Origin: Arachis hypogaea | Taxonomy: Eukaryota; Streptophyta; Magnoliopsida; Fabales; Fabaceae | Assembly (NCBI RefSeq): GCF_003086295.3 | Contig: NC_092048.1 | Span: 111,430,276-111,494,275 of the forward strand | DNA: 64,000 nt | Direction: 5' to 3' | Shown: in pieces, positions 21,965 through 33,994 of the stretch | Numbering within the stretch: position 1 is the stretch's first letter | Layout: the number at the start of each line of letters is the position of its first letter | Notes under the pieces: generated by a model | Seen by the model: the letters and a program-made list of their open reading frames with translations, nothing else | Told to the model about the DNA's origin: nothing | The model's database searches: none | Program-made: the position numbers and the translations under genes

Positions 21965-24296
21965 TCACAGATAATCAGAGCAAAGCTGGAACCTCCCAAC
22001 ACCAAACTTAGAGTTTGAATGTGGGGGTTCAACACCAAACTTAGAGTTTGGTTGTGACCTTCCAACACCAAACTTAGAGTTTGACTGTGGGGGCTTTGGT
22101 TGACTCTGCAGTGAGAGAAGCTTTTCATGCTTCCTCTCCATGGTTACAGAAGGAGATCCTTGAGTCTTAAACACAAGATTGTCCTCATTCAGTTGAAGGA
22201 CTAATTCTCCTCTGTCCACATCAATCACAGCTCTTGCTGTAGCTAGGAAGGGTCTTCCAAGGATGATGGATTCATCCTCATCCTTCCCAGTGTCTAGGAT
22301 TATGAAATCAGCAGGGATGTAAAGGCCTTCAACCTTTACTAGCACGTCCTCTACTTGTCCATAAGCCATTTTCATGGATTTATCTGCCATCTCTAATGAG
22401 AAATTGGCAGCCTGTACCTCAAGGTTTCCTAGTTTCTCCATCATAGAGAGTGGCATGAAGTTTATCCCTGACCCAAGGTCACATAGAGCCTTCTCAAAGG
22501 TCATGGTGCCTATGGTACAAGGTATTAAGAACTTTTCAGGATCCTGTTTTTTCTGAGGCAATGTCAGTTGATCCAGATCACTCAGTTCATTGATGAGCAA
22601 GGGAGGTTCATCTTCCCAAGTCTCATTACCAAATAATTTGGCATTCAACTTCATGATTTCACCAAGGTACTTGGCAACTTGCTCTTCAGTAACATCTTCA
22701 TTCTCTTCAGAAAAAGAATACTCATCAGAGCTCATGAATGGCATAAGGAGGTTCAATAGAATCTCTATGGTCTTTAGTTGAGCCTCAGATTCCTTTGGTT
22801 CCTCAGAAGGAAACTTCTTATTGATCACTGGACGTCCCAGGAGGTCTTCCTCACTGGGATTCACGTCCTCTCCCTCCCTTGTAGGTTCGGCCATGATAGT
22901 TAAATCTATGGCCTTGCACTTTCTCTTTGGATTCTCTTCTATATTGCTTGGGAGAGTACTAGGAAGGATTTCAGTGACTCTTTTACTCAGCTGGCCCACT
23001 TGTGCCTCCAAATTTCTAATGGAGGACCTTGTTTCATTCATGAAACTCAAAGTGGCCTTAGATAGATCAGAGACTATATTTGCCAAGCTAGATGGATTCT
23101 GCTCAGAGTTCTCTGTCTGTTGCTGAGTGGATGATGGAAAAGGTTTACTATTGTTAAACATGTTTCTTCCACCATTATTAAAGCCTTGTTGAGGCTTTTG
23201 TTGATCCTTCCATGAGAAATTTGGATGATTTCTCCATGAGGGATTATAGGTGTTTCCATAGGGTTCACCCATGTAATTCACCTCTGCTATTGCAGGGTTC
23301 TCAGGATCATAAGCTTCTTCTACAGAAGATGCCTCTATAGTACTGTTGGATGATTCCTTCAATCCATTCAGACTCTGAGAGATCATATTGACTTGCTGAG
23401 TCAATATTTTATTCTGAGCCAATATGGCATTCAGAGTATCAATTTCAAGAACTCGCTTCCTCTGAGGCGTCCCATTACTCACAGGATTCCTTTCAGAAGT
23501 ATACATGAACTAGTTATTTGCAACCATGTCAATGAGTTCTTGAGCTTCTGCAGGCGTTTTCTTTAGGTGAATAGATCCACCTGCAAAATGGTCCAGTGAC
23601 ATCTTTGATAGCTCAGACAGACCATCATAGAATATATCCAGGATGGTCCATTCTAAAAGCATGTCAGAAGGACACTTTTTGGTCAGTTCCTTATATCTCT
23701 CCCAAGCTTCATAGAGGGATTCACCTTCCTTTTGTCTGAAGGTTTGGACATCCACTCTAAGCTTACTAAGCTTTTGAGGAGGAAAGAACTTGGCTAAGAA
23801 AGCCTTGACCAGCTTATCCCAAGAGTTCAGGCTATCTTTAGGTTGAGAGTCCAACCATACTCTAGCTCTGTCTCTTACAGCAAACGGGAAAAGCATAAGC
23901 CTGTAGACCTCAGGATCAACCCCATTGGTCTTAACAGTATCACAGATCTGCAAGAATTCAGTTAAGAACTGAAAATGATCTTCTGATGGAAGTCCATAAA
24001 ACTTGCAATTCCCGTTGCATCAGAGAAACTAATTGAGGCTTAAGCTCAAAATTGTTTGCTCCAATGGCAGGGATTGAGATGCTTCTTCCATGTAAATTAG
24101 AATTTGGTGCAGTGAAGTCACCAAGCATCTTCCTTGCATTGTTATTATTTTCGGCCATGTTATCTTCTTTTTCGAAAATTTCTGTCAGATTTTCTCCAGA
24201 GAGTTGCGCTTTGGCTTCCCTTAGCTTCCTCTTCAGAGTCCTTTCAGGTTCAGGATCAGCCTCAAAAAGAATGTTCTTATCATTGTTTTTGCTCAT
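21965..24296 (-). pseudogene. Element B gag-protease region
   Basis: The capsid region starts MSKNNDKN at 24296. A one-base insertion near 24015, relative to element C, shifts the frame. Capsid then continues 23953-23510 with RARVWLDSQP, FLAKFFPPQK and LYEAWERYKEL, typical of the plant gag (Retrotrans_gag) domain. An in-frame TAG (23510-23512) precedes the 513-codon stretch 23506-21965. That stretch has NYMGEP and WRNHPNFSW around residues 77-99, a helical region, and an aspartic protease at about 325-440 with DLGSG (343-347) in place of the usual D[ST]G context and ILGRPFLATA (415-424). No zinc knuckle was seen. The C-terminus ends in three repeats of NSKFGV made from a hairpin repeat in the DNA (22000-22090). 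Nothing resembling RT follows. Confidence 0.85.
22000..22090 (-). repeat. Triplicated CCAAACT-TAG-AGTTTGG hairpin repeat
   Basis: Three copies of caccaaacttagagtttg at about 22000, 22033 and 22068 (roughly 33-35 bp spacing). Each is an inverted repeat and on the minus strand includes TAAGTTTGGTGTT, the same core as the purine tract. Element C has three counterparts at 42137-42217. Confidence 0.8.
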
Positions 24297-26134
24297 ATGA
24301 AAAAGAAGAGAAAAAAAATATGAAATCCTCTATGTCACAGTATAGAGATTCCTTTATGTGAGTAGAAGAGGAAAAGAATAGAAGAAAAAAAAATCCGAAC
24401 ACAAGGATGTAGAGAGTGTTCGAATTTTGAGATGAAGAGAAGTGTTAGTAAATAAATAAAAATAACTAGAAGGAGATGAGAGATGAGGGAATTCGAAAAT
24501 TAAATAAAAGAAAAGAAAAATATTTTTGTTTTAATTTACAATTAAAATTAAAATCCAAAAATTAAAAAGAAAAATGAAATTAAATTAAATTTAAAATAAT
24601 TAATTAATTAAAAAGAAATTTTGAAAAAGAGGGAGGTGATTTTCGAAAACTAGAGAGAGTTAGTTAGGTAGTTTTGAAAAATATATGATTGAAACAAAAA
24701 GATAGGATTACTAAAAAAAAAGATTTGAAAATAAATTTTGAAAAGATAAGAAGTTAGAAAATATTTTGAAAAAGATATGATTGAAACTTAATTTGAAAAA
24801 GATTTGAAAAAGAAATTTAAAAAGATTTGATTTTTGAAATCAAAGTTGATTACTTGACTAAGAAGAAACTAAAAAGATATGATTCTAGAGTTTAAAGATT
24901 GAACCTTTCTTACTAGGCAAGTAACAAACTTAAAAGTTTTGAATCAATCACATTAAATGCTAATAAGATTTTCGAAAATATGAAGTAAGAATAGGAAAAA
25001 GATTTTTGAAAATCAATTTGAAATTTTCGAAAATCATAAAAGAAAAATGAAAAAGATTTTATTTTTGAAAAAGATTTGAAAAAGATAGAATTTTTAAATA
25101 GAAAATTTGATTTGACTCATAAGAAATAACAAGATTTTAAAATTTTTTGAAAAAGTCAACTCAAATTTTCGAATTTGATGAGAAGAAAAAGGGAAAGATA
25201 TTTTTTTTATTTTTGAATTTTTAATGATGAAAGAGAAAAACAACAAAAAGACTCAAAACATGAAGATTATGGATCAAAACACATGATGCATGCAAGAACA
25301 CTATGAATGTCAAGATGAACACCAAGAACACTTTGAATGTCAAGATGAACACCAAGAACTTATTTTTGAAAATTTTGAAGAAGAGAAAAACATGCAAGAC
25401 ACCAAACTTAAAGATTTTTAATTTTTAGACACTAACAAATTAAAAATGCATATGAAAAACAAGAAAAGACATAAAACAGGAAATTTTAAAGATCAAACAA
25501 GAAGACTTACCAAGAACAACTTGAAGATCATGAAGAATGCAATGCATGAATTTTCGAAAATGCAAGAAAAATAACAACATGCAATTTGACACCAAACTTA
25601 AAAATTGACACTAGACTCAAACAAGAAACATAAAATTTTTGGTTTTTATGATTTTATTATTTTTTTTGAATTTTTTGAAAATTATTTTGAAAAAGAAAAT
25701 AAGGATTTCAAAATTTTTAATAGGAATTCCAGGAATCTTGCAATGTTAGTCTAAAGCTCCAGTCCAGGAATTAGACATGGCTTACTAGCCAGCCAAGCTT
25801 TCAGTGAAAGCTCCGGTCCAAAACACTAGACATGGCCAATGGCCAGCCAAGCTTCAGCAGATACAAATCAGACATACAACAGCTGATACTTCATCCAACT
25901 TCATATGCTGATAAATAGAAGCCTCGGTCCAAATAAATTAGACATGGCTTTACAGCCAGCCAGGCTTCAACGTGTTCCATAAAACACTAGAATTCATTCT
26001 TAAAAATTTTTGAATAAAAAAATATTTTTTTATTTTTCGAAAATAAGAATAATAAAAACAAAAAGGTTAAAATTAAAATAAAGTTACCTAATCTGAGCAA
26101 CAAGATGAACCGTCAGTTGTCCAAACTCGAACAA
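24297..26134 (-). other. Element B leader, AT-rich
   Basis: No gene seen. It is dominated by gaaaaagattt-type sequence. Near the primer site (25755-25975) there are three copies of a phrase containing agacatggc and cagccaagcttc. Motifs accaaacttaaa occur at about 25409 and 25592. Confidence 0.7.
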
Positions 26135-26152
26135 TCCCCGGCAACGGCGCCA
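26135..26152 (-). other. Primer binding site, perfect tRNA-Asp match (element B)
   Basis: On the minus strand TGGCGCCGTTGCCGGGGA, 18/18 to the complement of the plant tRNA-Asp 3' end, six bases from the LTR. Confidence 0.95.
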
Positions 26153-26158
26153 AAAACT

Positions 26159-27831
26159 TGGTGCACAGAAATCGTGACGGTTACATTCCTTGGTAACGGC
26201 GCTGAAAACTTTATACGCACGTTCATAATCTTAATTCTTTGTCACAACTTCGCACAACTAACCAGCAAGTGTACTGGGTCGTCCAAGTAATAAACCTTAC
26301 GTGAGTAAGGGTCGATCCCACGGAGATTGTCGGCTTGAAGCAAGCTATGGTCACCTTGTAAATCTCAGTCATGCGGATTCAAATGTATTAAGAGATTATA
26401 GTGTACTAAAAGATAATTAAAATAGGATAGAGATACTTATGTAATTCATTAGTGAGAATTTCAGATAAGAGTATAGAGATGCTTTCGTTCCTCTGAACCT
26501 CTGCTTTCCTGCTGTCTTCATCCAACCATTCCTACTCCTTTCCATGGTAAGCTTTATGTAGGGCATCACCGTTGTCAATGGCTACATCCCATCCTCTCTG
26601 TGAAAATGGTCCAATGCGCTGTCACTGCATGGCTAATCATCTGTCGGTTCTCGATCATACTGGAATAGGATTTACTATCCTTTTGCGTCTGTCACTACGC
26701 CCAGCACTCGCGAGTTTGAAGCTCGTCATAGCCATCCCTTCCCAGATCCTACTCGGAATACCACAGACAAGGTTTAGACTTTCTGGATCTCAAAAATGGC
26801 CATCCATGGGTTCTAACTTACACCACAAAGATTCTAATATCTCAGACTCGGTCCCCTGTATTAGATATCTAAGAGATATTCATTCTAGCTTGTTTGCATG
26901 TAGAACGGAAGTGTTTGTCAAGCACGCGTTCATAAGTGAGAATGATGATGAGCGTCACATAATCATCACATTCATCATGTTCTTGGGTGCGAATGAACAT
27001 CTTAGAATAGGAATAAGCTTGAATTGAATAGAAAAACAGTAGTACTTTGTATTAATTTATGAGGAACAGCAGAGCTCCACACCTTAATCTATGGTGTGTA
27101 GAAACTCTACCGTTGAAAATACATAAGTGATAATGGAGTTCATTGGTCTCGGCCCCAGAGAGGGAACCAGGAGAACCAAGACTAAAAGTGATCCGAAGAT
27201 GTAAATACAATAGTAAAAAGTCCTATTTATGCTAAACTAGTTACTAGGGTTTACAGAGATAAGTAAATGATGCAGAAATCTACTTCCGGGGCCCACTTGG
27301 TGTGTGCTTGGGCTGAGCATTGAGCTTTACACGTGTAGAGGTCTTTCTTGGAGTTGAACGCCAGTTTGTAACCTGTTTCTGGCGTTTAACTCCACTTTGC
27401 AACCTGTTTCTGGCGTTTGACTCCAGAATGCAGCATGGAACTGCCGTTCAATGCCAGTTTACGTCATCTAAACTCGGGAAAAGTATGGACTATTATATAT
27501 TTCTGGAAAGCCCTGGATGTCTACTTTCCAACTCAATTGAGAGCGCGCCATTTGGAGTTTTGTAGATCTAGAAAATTCACTTTGAGTGCAGGGAGGTCAG
27601 AATCCAACAGCATCTGCAGTGCTTCTTCAACCTCTGAATCTGATTTTTGCTCAAGTCCCTCAATTTCAGCCAGAAAATACCTGAAATCACAGAAAACACA
27701 CAAACTCATAGTAAAGTCCAGAAATGTGAATTTTAATTAAAAACTAATAAAAATATACTAAAAACTAATTAAATTATACTGAAAACTATGTAAAAACAAT
27801 GCCAAAAATCGTATAAATTATCCGCTTATCA
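26159..27831 (-). repeat. 5' LTR of element B
   Basis: 1673 bp, closely similar to 17167-18829. Its 3' end contains a primer-site-like relic (26191-26210). GGCGTTTAAC-type palindromes are at 27356-27465. Confidence 0.95.
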
Positions 27832-27836
27832 AGCAG
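27832..27836. repeat. Target-site duplication of element B, right copy
   Basis: AGCAG, identical to 17162-17166. Confidence 0.9.
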
Positions 27837-28107
27837 CGGCAGAGAGAGCTCTACAACAACGGCGATGAAGAGAGTAGACGCGACGAGAGCGGCGGAGAGG
27901 ACTATGCGATGATGGCGACGAAGGGAGCAATGCGATGATAGCAGCGGTGGAGGGGGCTCGTCCGATGCGAGTGGTAGAGGGGGCTCGTGCGATGCGAGCG
28001 GCGGCAGCAGCGGCAGCGGCAGAGAGGAGAAGTTGCTTGTTGATGGAAAAAGGAACAAGCTTGTTTGATTTGTGTGGTGTGAATAGAGCTCCATAGGGTG
28101 GGGGCAA
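27837..28107 (-). other. GC-rich stretch with possible captured coding sequence
   Basis: A GC-rich island in AT-rich surroundings with an open minus-strand frame rich in Ala, Arg and Ser, starting MPPPYGALFTPHKSN at 28107. It contains imperfect direct repeats around ggggctcgt(c/g)cgatgcgag. I do not recognise a protein. It lies just inside a CACTA terminus and could be transposon or captured gene sequence. Confidence 0.35.
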
Positions 28108-28418
28108 TGCTAGGTTTAATTCAATTTTTTTATGGAATATTTTAAATTACAGACAGTATTTTCGTCTGTAATAATTTAACAAAACATAGTGTTTTTGTTC
28201 ATTTAAATACAGACGAATTTTCTGTCGCTAACTATTTTCCACGAAAATAATTAATTTTTCCGACAGAATTATCGATAGATTCTCTTTTCCATCTGTAATT
28301 TATGTTAATTCATTTTCCTTTGTTTCCGACAGAAATTTCCTCGCAAAATCTGTCTATATTTCCATGGAATAAAATCTATCAGAAATATCCGTCTGTAATA
28401 AATAGTTTTCTAGTAGTG
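28108..28418 (-). mobile_element. CACTA (En/Spm) transposon terminus
   Basis: Reading the minus strand from 28418 gives CACTACTAGAAAAC, the usual CACTA-type terminal inverted repeat. Subterminal copies of ACAGACGG, TCTGTCGG and CCGACAGA in both orientations follow over about 280 bp, as expected for subterminal transposase-binding repeats. The matching left terminus was not found in the window. Confidence 0.75.
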
Positions 28419-31400
28419 TTTTACCAAATCAACCTCTAACACGAATACACACAAAAGACAATCTTCGTTTCCAAGGGAAATCCAACACGTTCAACGAAGT
28501 GCATCACATCCTGTATCTGTAAAATAAATAGTTCCACAATAGGGTAAGAACCCGAAGGTTTTTAGTAGGATAATAATTTTAAATAGAGACTGTGTAAAAA
28601 TATATGAACCCACTAAGTAATTTGATACTCCAATCAACACAAGGTTCAAGCCTATGGTCCTTTCTAAACTAAACAGAAAAAATTATATTAAGTCTCAGCT
28701 ATGTAGTGATCATAAGTTCTCAACTCTTATCAATACAAGTCAGTAGTCCTCTCAATATCACAATGTTTCAAACTCAGTAATTTAGTGTTCAGTAATTTAT
28801 TTAATAGTAGTGACAAGCACAAGTAGATAATTTCAAGCACAAACAAAGACAATTATAACAAGTAGGACAAATAGCAGTTAAGCAGGAAATAATCACATAG
28901 ACAACACAAATACAATGAGCATACTCAAACAATGTCTCATAGATATAGATGATCCATGTCTGTCCTACTGGCCATGAGCTCATGTGTTGATTATACTGCC
29001 AAACCCGATACAAAATCTGGTTGACACCTCAGATCGATCTCTTGGTGCGTATCCTCGAGAGAAATTATAAGTCATGGTACCATTATCTCAATGGAGAGTG
29101 CAGTCTCACCTTCTCCTAGAGGTATAAACATGTCAAACAACGAAGAGTGCCATCTCACATCAACGAAGTGTGCCATCTCACCTTTCATCCGAGAAAACAT
29201 GAGTGTTACGTATCGCTGTCCCTACATCACACCGTAACCACAAAACAAGCAGGATGAGACCTTCGTCCTTGTCTGACGCAGGAGCCATAGCAATATCAAA
29301 TCATTACACAAGTGGAATAACACCCAAACTTTTCCACAAACAGATATTGAATCAATTCACAAGTGGGATATCACCCAGACCTTGCTAATCCAGCCATTCA
29401 GGCCACAATTAATCATTATCAGTGTCTTTTAGTGATTTCATATGTAATTTAACTCATAACCCCAATTAGTTATCCATTTCATCAATTTTAATTTATAAAC
29501 CCCCAATCATGTATCGGTTTCTCAATTTCTTTAACATGTGAGCGGGATGGAACCTCCATCCTCACCGTGGGTGAGATGAAACCACCATCCCCGCAATATT
29601 TTTCCCGGTTAACTAAGTGTTTAATATGGGAATAATTTGATTTAGTTCATTAGACTTAGCCACATCCTATCCAGGGCATAAAAATGAATTATCGGACTTT
29701 ATTTAGGGGTTACGAGGGTTTACAAGCGTATCGGAAAGACCAAACAGTCACATAGAGTTTTTTCAAGAAAACAGGACTTGTGCATACGCACAAGTCAAAA
29801 AGCCATTTCCGTTTCGTGCGTACGCATAACTTGCAAAAAATTCTGGTTGTGTGTACACACATACTCGTGCATACGCATGAGTATTGACACCCGTTCTGTA
29901 ATGTGTGCACGCAGACCAAAATTTTGGTTTTTTGCATAATCTCAGCATTTCAGATTTTTAGACCAATTTTAAATCGTTCATAACTTTTTCTATAAAATTA
30001 TATTTTCTTCCATTCTTAGATAGTTTTAAAGATCTTTTCACTATCTTCAATATAAGATAAATGTTATACAAATTCAAGCTTCAAGCACCAAGTTATGGTA
30101 AGTTGAAGTTGGTCAAAATTCTGTTTTTACCAAATTATGCAAGATTGTTAACTTTCTCAAATTTTCTATTCATACCCTATCAAAATCACCCCAAACCATT
30201 CCTTAACACTTATTCATGATTTCTCAATTCTTTCTAACCATCACAAATCTATACAAACATTTTTCACTATGATTACCCATCTCATTAACAACATCAATCA
30301 ACCAATTAACACACATCAACATATCGATTCATAGTTTATCCGATTAAGGCCTCCGACCATAATCTTACCCAACAGTTTTTCCCAAACTTACCATAATGCC
30401 TCCATTCACGGCCTTCGTCCCAATTTACCATTCCATAATCATCAACAGACAATCAAAACCACAATACTCATTTACTAATCAAGCATACAACTTTAACTAT
30501 CATCCAACACAACATTTATACTAAATTATCATTCAAGCACATCATCAATCTTTTTTTTCAATGCTAACCTAGAGACAATTAACATAGGGTTTCACATATT
30601 TCTACACAATGTCTATCCGAAATTAAGACCTGTACTTTCGTTGACAGTGGTTTCAACCTCATAAAAACTCTTTTCTGCCAATTTCAACGTCCACCGGTCC
30701 AAGCTTCGCCAGTTTTCTCACCAATGTGATCCTTCACTTAATTTCGCACCAAATTTCGCTTCAAACTAATCCATTCCGCATCAATACAAGCCAACCCAAT
30801 CCTATTCAATCTAACCACATTCAATTTTCACAATATACACATTAAGTTCATAACTCAAATTTGGAAAAAACAAAGGGAAAAGGTTAGTTCCCTTACCTTA
30901 TTTCTCGTAGCCTTGGGTCAAAATCCCCTTAGAAGTCAAGATTGAGCCTCCTCTAAACATTGAAAAACAAAATTTTCTCAATACCCAAATCAAAAACGTG
31001 GAATTGAAGAGAAATGAAGAATGGGGAGATAGAATCGAAGAGATGACGAGTGCAACGTGTGGCTGCAAACGGGTCTTCGATCGGAGCTACGGTTTGAAAA
31101 TTATGAGGATTTTAGTGTGTGTATGAATAGTGTTTTGTTAGGGCTTTCTTCCCCTTCTCTTCTTCTATCCGTAGAGCTCTCTCTCTCTCTCTCAAGGTGA
31201 ATTCTGAATTTTTCTAAGTTATGAAGGGTTATATGGGTGGGCTTAGGCCTAACATGGATCCGGTTTAATTATTTTAGCCCGTTAGCCTAATTTTGAGCCA
31301 AAATCTTTAAGATTAGTGTTTTAATTCGCATTCTAAATATTTTTATTTTTTTCTAACTATGAAATTTTAAATTTTTAATCCTTTTTGCTCATAATTAATA

Positions 31401-31437
31401 TATTAGTTAATTATTAATTATTTAACTGGGTTTTACA
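28419..31437 (-). repeat. Partial chromovirus-type 3' LTR (element E)
   Basis: On the minus strand it starts TGTAAAACCCAG at 31437, directly after a purine tract. It shares phrase order with the LTR of element D (the tctgtaaaat/agaaccnnaggtt area and gtgagcgggat area). The far end is cut at the CACTA terminus, so the LTR 3' end is missing. Four or five TGCGTACGCA-like palindromes lie at 29780-29915. A CT run is at about 31181-31193. No gene seen. Confidence 0.65.
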
Positions 31438-31580
31438 TCCTACCCACCTAATTAGAAATTTCATCCTCAATTTAATGACAATTACCTGTAAACAGGTAAG
31501 GATAATCCTTCCTCATATCGGACTCAAACTCCCATGTATGCTCCTCCACTCTGGCCCGACTCCAAACAACTTTCACTTAA
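31438..31580 (-). pseudogene. Element E pol C-terminus and polypurine tract
   Basis: The minus-strand frame ending at TAA 31472-31474 reads VEEHTWEFESDMRKDYPYLF, the tail of a chromovirus integrase/chromodomain and a close match to the element D tail at 36650-36700. Next come a decayed AGGA-loop stem (31456-31473) and the tract GGTGGGTAGGA (31438-31448) against the LTR. It is truncated about 100 bases upstream. Confidence 0.75.
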
Positions 31581-31588
31581 TTATATAG

Positions 31589-31780
31589 CTCAAGAGTATT
31601 CTGGAAAAAATAGTTAATGCCTCAAGGAAAGATTGGTCCAGAAAAATCAATGATGTTTTCTGGGCTTATAGGATAGCCTTCAAAACCCCAATTAGCATGT
31701 CACCATATCAAGTTTATGGCAAAACTTTCTATCTACTTGTTGAATTAGAGCATAGACATACTGGGTGGTCAAATTCTTGA
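31589..31780 (+). pseudogene. Athila-type integrase C-terminal fragment
   Basis: The plus-strand frame reads [20 protein letters not shown], then [11 protein letters not shown], then [10 protein letters not shown]. This is the conserved [25 protein letters not shown] stretch that follows the catalytic core in Athila/Tat integrases. One residue of the usual YQLVYGK is missing (in-frame deletion). It is a fragment only, running directly into an LTR-like segment. Confidence 0.8.
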
Positions 31781-31810
31781 ATTTTAATGTCAAAGCTGTG
31801 GGTGAAAAGA

Positions 31811-32345
31811 AACTCATTCTCATAACTTTTCAATTGACTAGGAATAGTTGTGATTGTTATGTGACATTAAATCAGAATTGCGCTTAAACTTTTCTTGCCA
31901 ACTAATTGACCAAGAAATTGGCAATTAGCTAGGATAAGGAGAAATTGAATCGCCAATGGATCGGGATTTGATTACATACGATTTGTCGTGAAAATATCTT
32001 TGCATGAATCAAGGTAATAAACATGAACGTTTTTTTCCTGAAAATCAAACATATCTGAAACCTTAACATCTCCATTCATTATCTATTTCTCTCATCATTC
32101 ATAAGCTTTGCATAACAAACTACTATTTTTCAAGTTCAATTCTTTCTCTTACAAAAGTTTTGTGAATCTAATTAGCAGTTCAATTAAACATTGTTTGCTA
32201 ATTCATTTAATCCTCGTGAGAATGGTATCCACTCACTGTGGTATTAATTGAAGTGATTTAGTGCATTTGCCAAACCAATCATCAATTACTGTGGCAACGA
32301 GAAATACATTTGGGTTGCCAACATCCAAGCATATTTTTTATGAAG
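31811..32345 (+). repeat. LTR remnant of the F family
   Basis: It matches 54840-55451 in order (ttgactaggaatag, aaatcagaattg, gggatttgatta, gatttgtcgt, ctgaaaccttaacat, gtgcatttgcc). The LTR start is absent, so integrase sequence joins the middle of the LTR: an internal deletion. Confidence 0.7.
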
Positions 32346-33819
32346 TTTGTTAGATCATGGTTTGAATGTTGGATGGATCAAGAGATTAGTATATTTAAAA
32401 AGAGGAGATGGATAATTTAATTTAATTTTTTTTGCTATCGTATTGATGCATGAGCATCTTTAGTTATTTTTAGTTATTATTTCTTTGAATAAAGTTAGTG
32501 ATCTCCTTGTTTTTATTAAGATTCTCATGCTTTTAATTAATGTTTCTTGGGGTTTCTTTCTTTGAACAAAGTTAGTGATTTTTTTTATTTTAATTGAGAT
32601 TTATGTACTTTAATCAATGTTTCGTGGAGTTGCCTTGTGCTTTGATTAGTTTAGAGAGTTGTTGAAAGATTTTAGGCAAGAATAAAGGAGGAGATGAACA
32701 ATCAAAGAAGCCTTTGGGAGAAGCAAGGAAGGTGGCAAGCAAGAGGAAGTAACCTCCCAGGGAAGCAAGAGTTGGAAACAAGCCAGGAAAGTTCAAAGAG
32801 AAATTTCAACCCTAATCTCTTCATACTCCAGCAAGGATAACTTGAGATATAGAAGTCCAAACGAAACAGTTCCAGCAGTATCAGAAAGCTAACTTCCAGA
32901 AATTTCCAACGATATATAATAGTCTATAGTGGACATTCAGTTTGGGCCTTGAACAACCCTCTCCTTTCAGCGTCTGAAAAAAGCTCATGTTCAACGTGAG
33001 GAATCCTGCGTCCAATGTGCACTGACCTCTCCACAATCTATCAAGTATCACTTGAGTTATAGAAGTCCAAATGAAGTTATACTAGAGATGTTAGAAAGCT
33101 AGCATCCAAAATTTTCTAACAATAATATATGTCTATGGCGGATTTGAGTCTAACACCGTCATTTCTTGCGTTGAAAGTAGCCTCAAAAGTGAAGCCCAGC
33201 CCTCAAGTCCAAAAAGCACCTCACGTTCAACTTGGCTGCACCCAAGTTCCATGTGCCTCTTGAAGCCCTCTCTAGTGACCAGCTACTCCTCACATTCAAC
33301 ATGCCCCTCAGCACGTTAAACGTGCCATTTATGGCACCCCCAGTAGCTTTCCATTCCATCCCACGTTCAACACAAGGCACCCCATGTACAACTTGCTCTT
33401 TAGCCATGTTCAACATGCCAATTATGACACCTCCAGCGGCTTGCTTTCTCTCTCACGTTCAACTTAAGGAGCCTCACGTTGAACGTGCCACCACGTTTCA
33501 CCTCAGAGGCTGCTCCAAGTCCTTGCATTCAACACATGGACTCTTGCATCCAACGTATGGGCCAGCCAACCTCCCAGGGATACTCCAATCCTTCACTAAT
33601 CTCTCCAACTTCAAGTGTTTATTTTGTTGGCCCGAGATTTAGTTTCAATTCCATGATTTCAACAAAGCATCTTATCAAGTTTTGAATTTCAATTACAAGG
33701 AAGAACATTAGATTTATTAGAAAAGATTTGATGTAATTAGATTTAATTCTGTTTTGATTTAGTTTGAATTTAAATTATTAGAGTTTGTTTAGCTTTTAAA
33801 AAAATAAGGGGAGAACATT
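32346..33819. repeat. Gene-free stretch with CACGTTNAACGTG-like motif array
   Basis: No gene seen. About ten CACGTTCAAC/CACGTTGAACGTG/CACGTTAAACGTG motifs lie between 32990 and 33540. The phrase gatatataatagtctatagtggac (32920) parallels tatggactattatatatttctgg in the LTRs of B and C, so this may be part of an unrelated LTR with the same organisation. Confidence 0.5.
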
Positions 33820-33904
33820 TGTAACACCCTATTATCCTAAGTCTTACCTCATGCCGTAAAGCAAAGGATAACAAAGCGCCACAATAGTTCTAAAGCTCAT
33901 ATTG

Positions 33905-33994
<90 letters not shown>

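Larger units (their letters stand above)
17167..27831 (-). mobile_element. Element B: complete Athila-like RT-less LTR retrotransposon
   Basis: A 10,665-bp minus-strand element with 3' LTR 17167-18829, 5' LTR 26159-27831, a perfect 18/18 tRNA-Asp primer site, a purine tract at 18830 and an AGCAG duplication. In transcription order it holds an AT-rich leader, gag-protease (24296-21965), a palindrome array (21765-21541), a second ORF (21136-20142) and a 3' non-coding region. No RT or integrase is present, so it is non-autonomous. Element C is a second copy of the same family with the same layout. Confidence 0.95.

Noticed and set aside
22374..23126. Plus-strand ORFs opposite gag-protease of B and C
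   Set aside because: Shadows of the minus-strand coding region.
26135..26152. Possible tRNA-Asp gene fragment
   Set aside because: Only the 18 bases complementary to the tRNA 3' end are present, next to an LTR; it is a primer binding site. The same holds at 46319, 12032, 4982, 55456, 57006 and 59720.
33232..33642. 136-codon plus-strand ORF
   Set aside because: Made of the CACGTTNAACGTG motif array; low similarity to any protein pattern and no supporting context.
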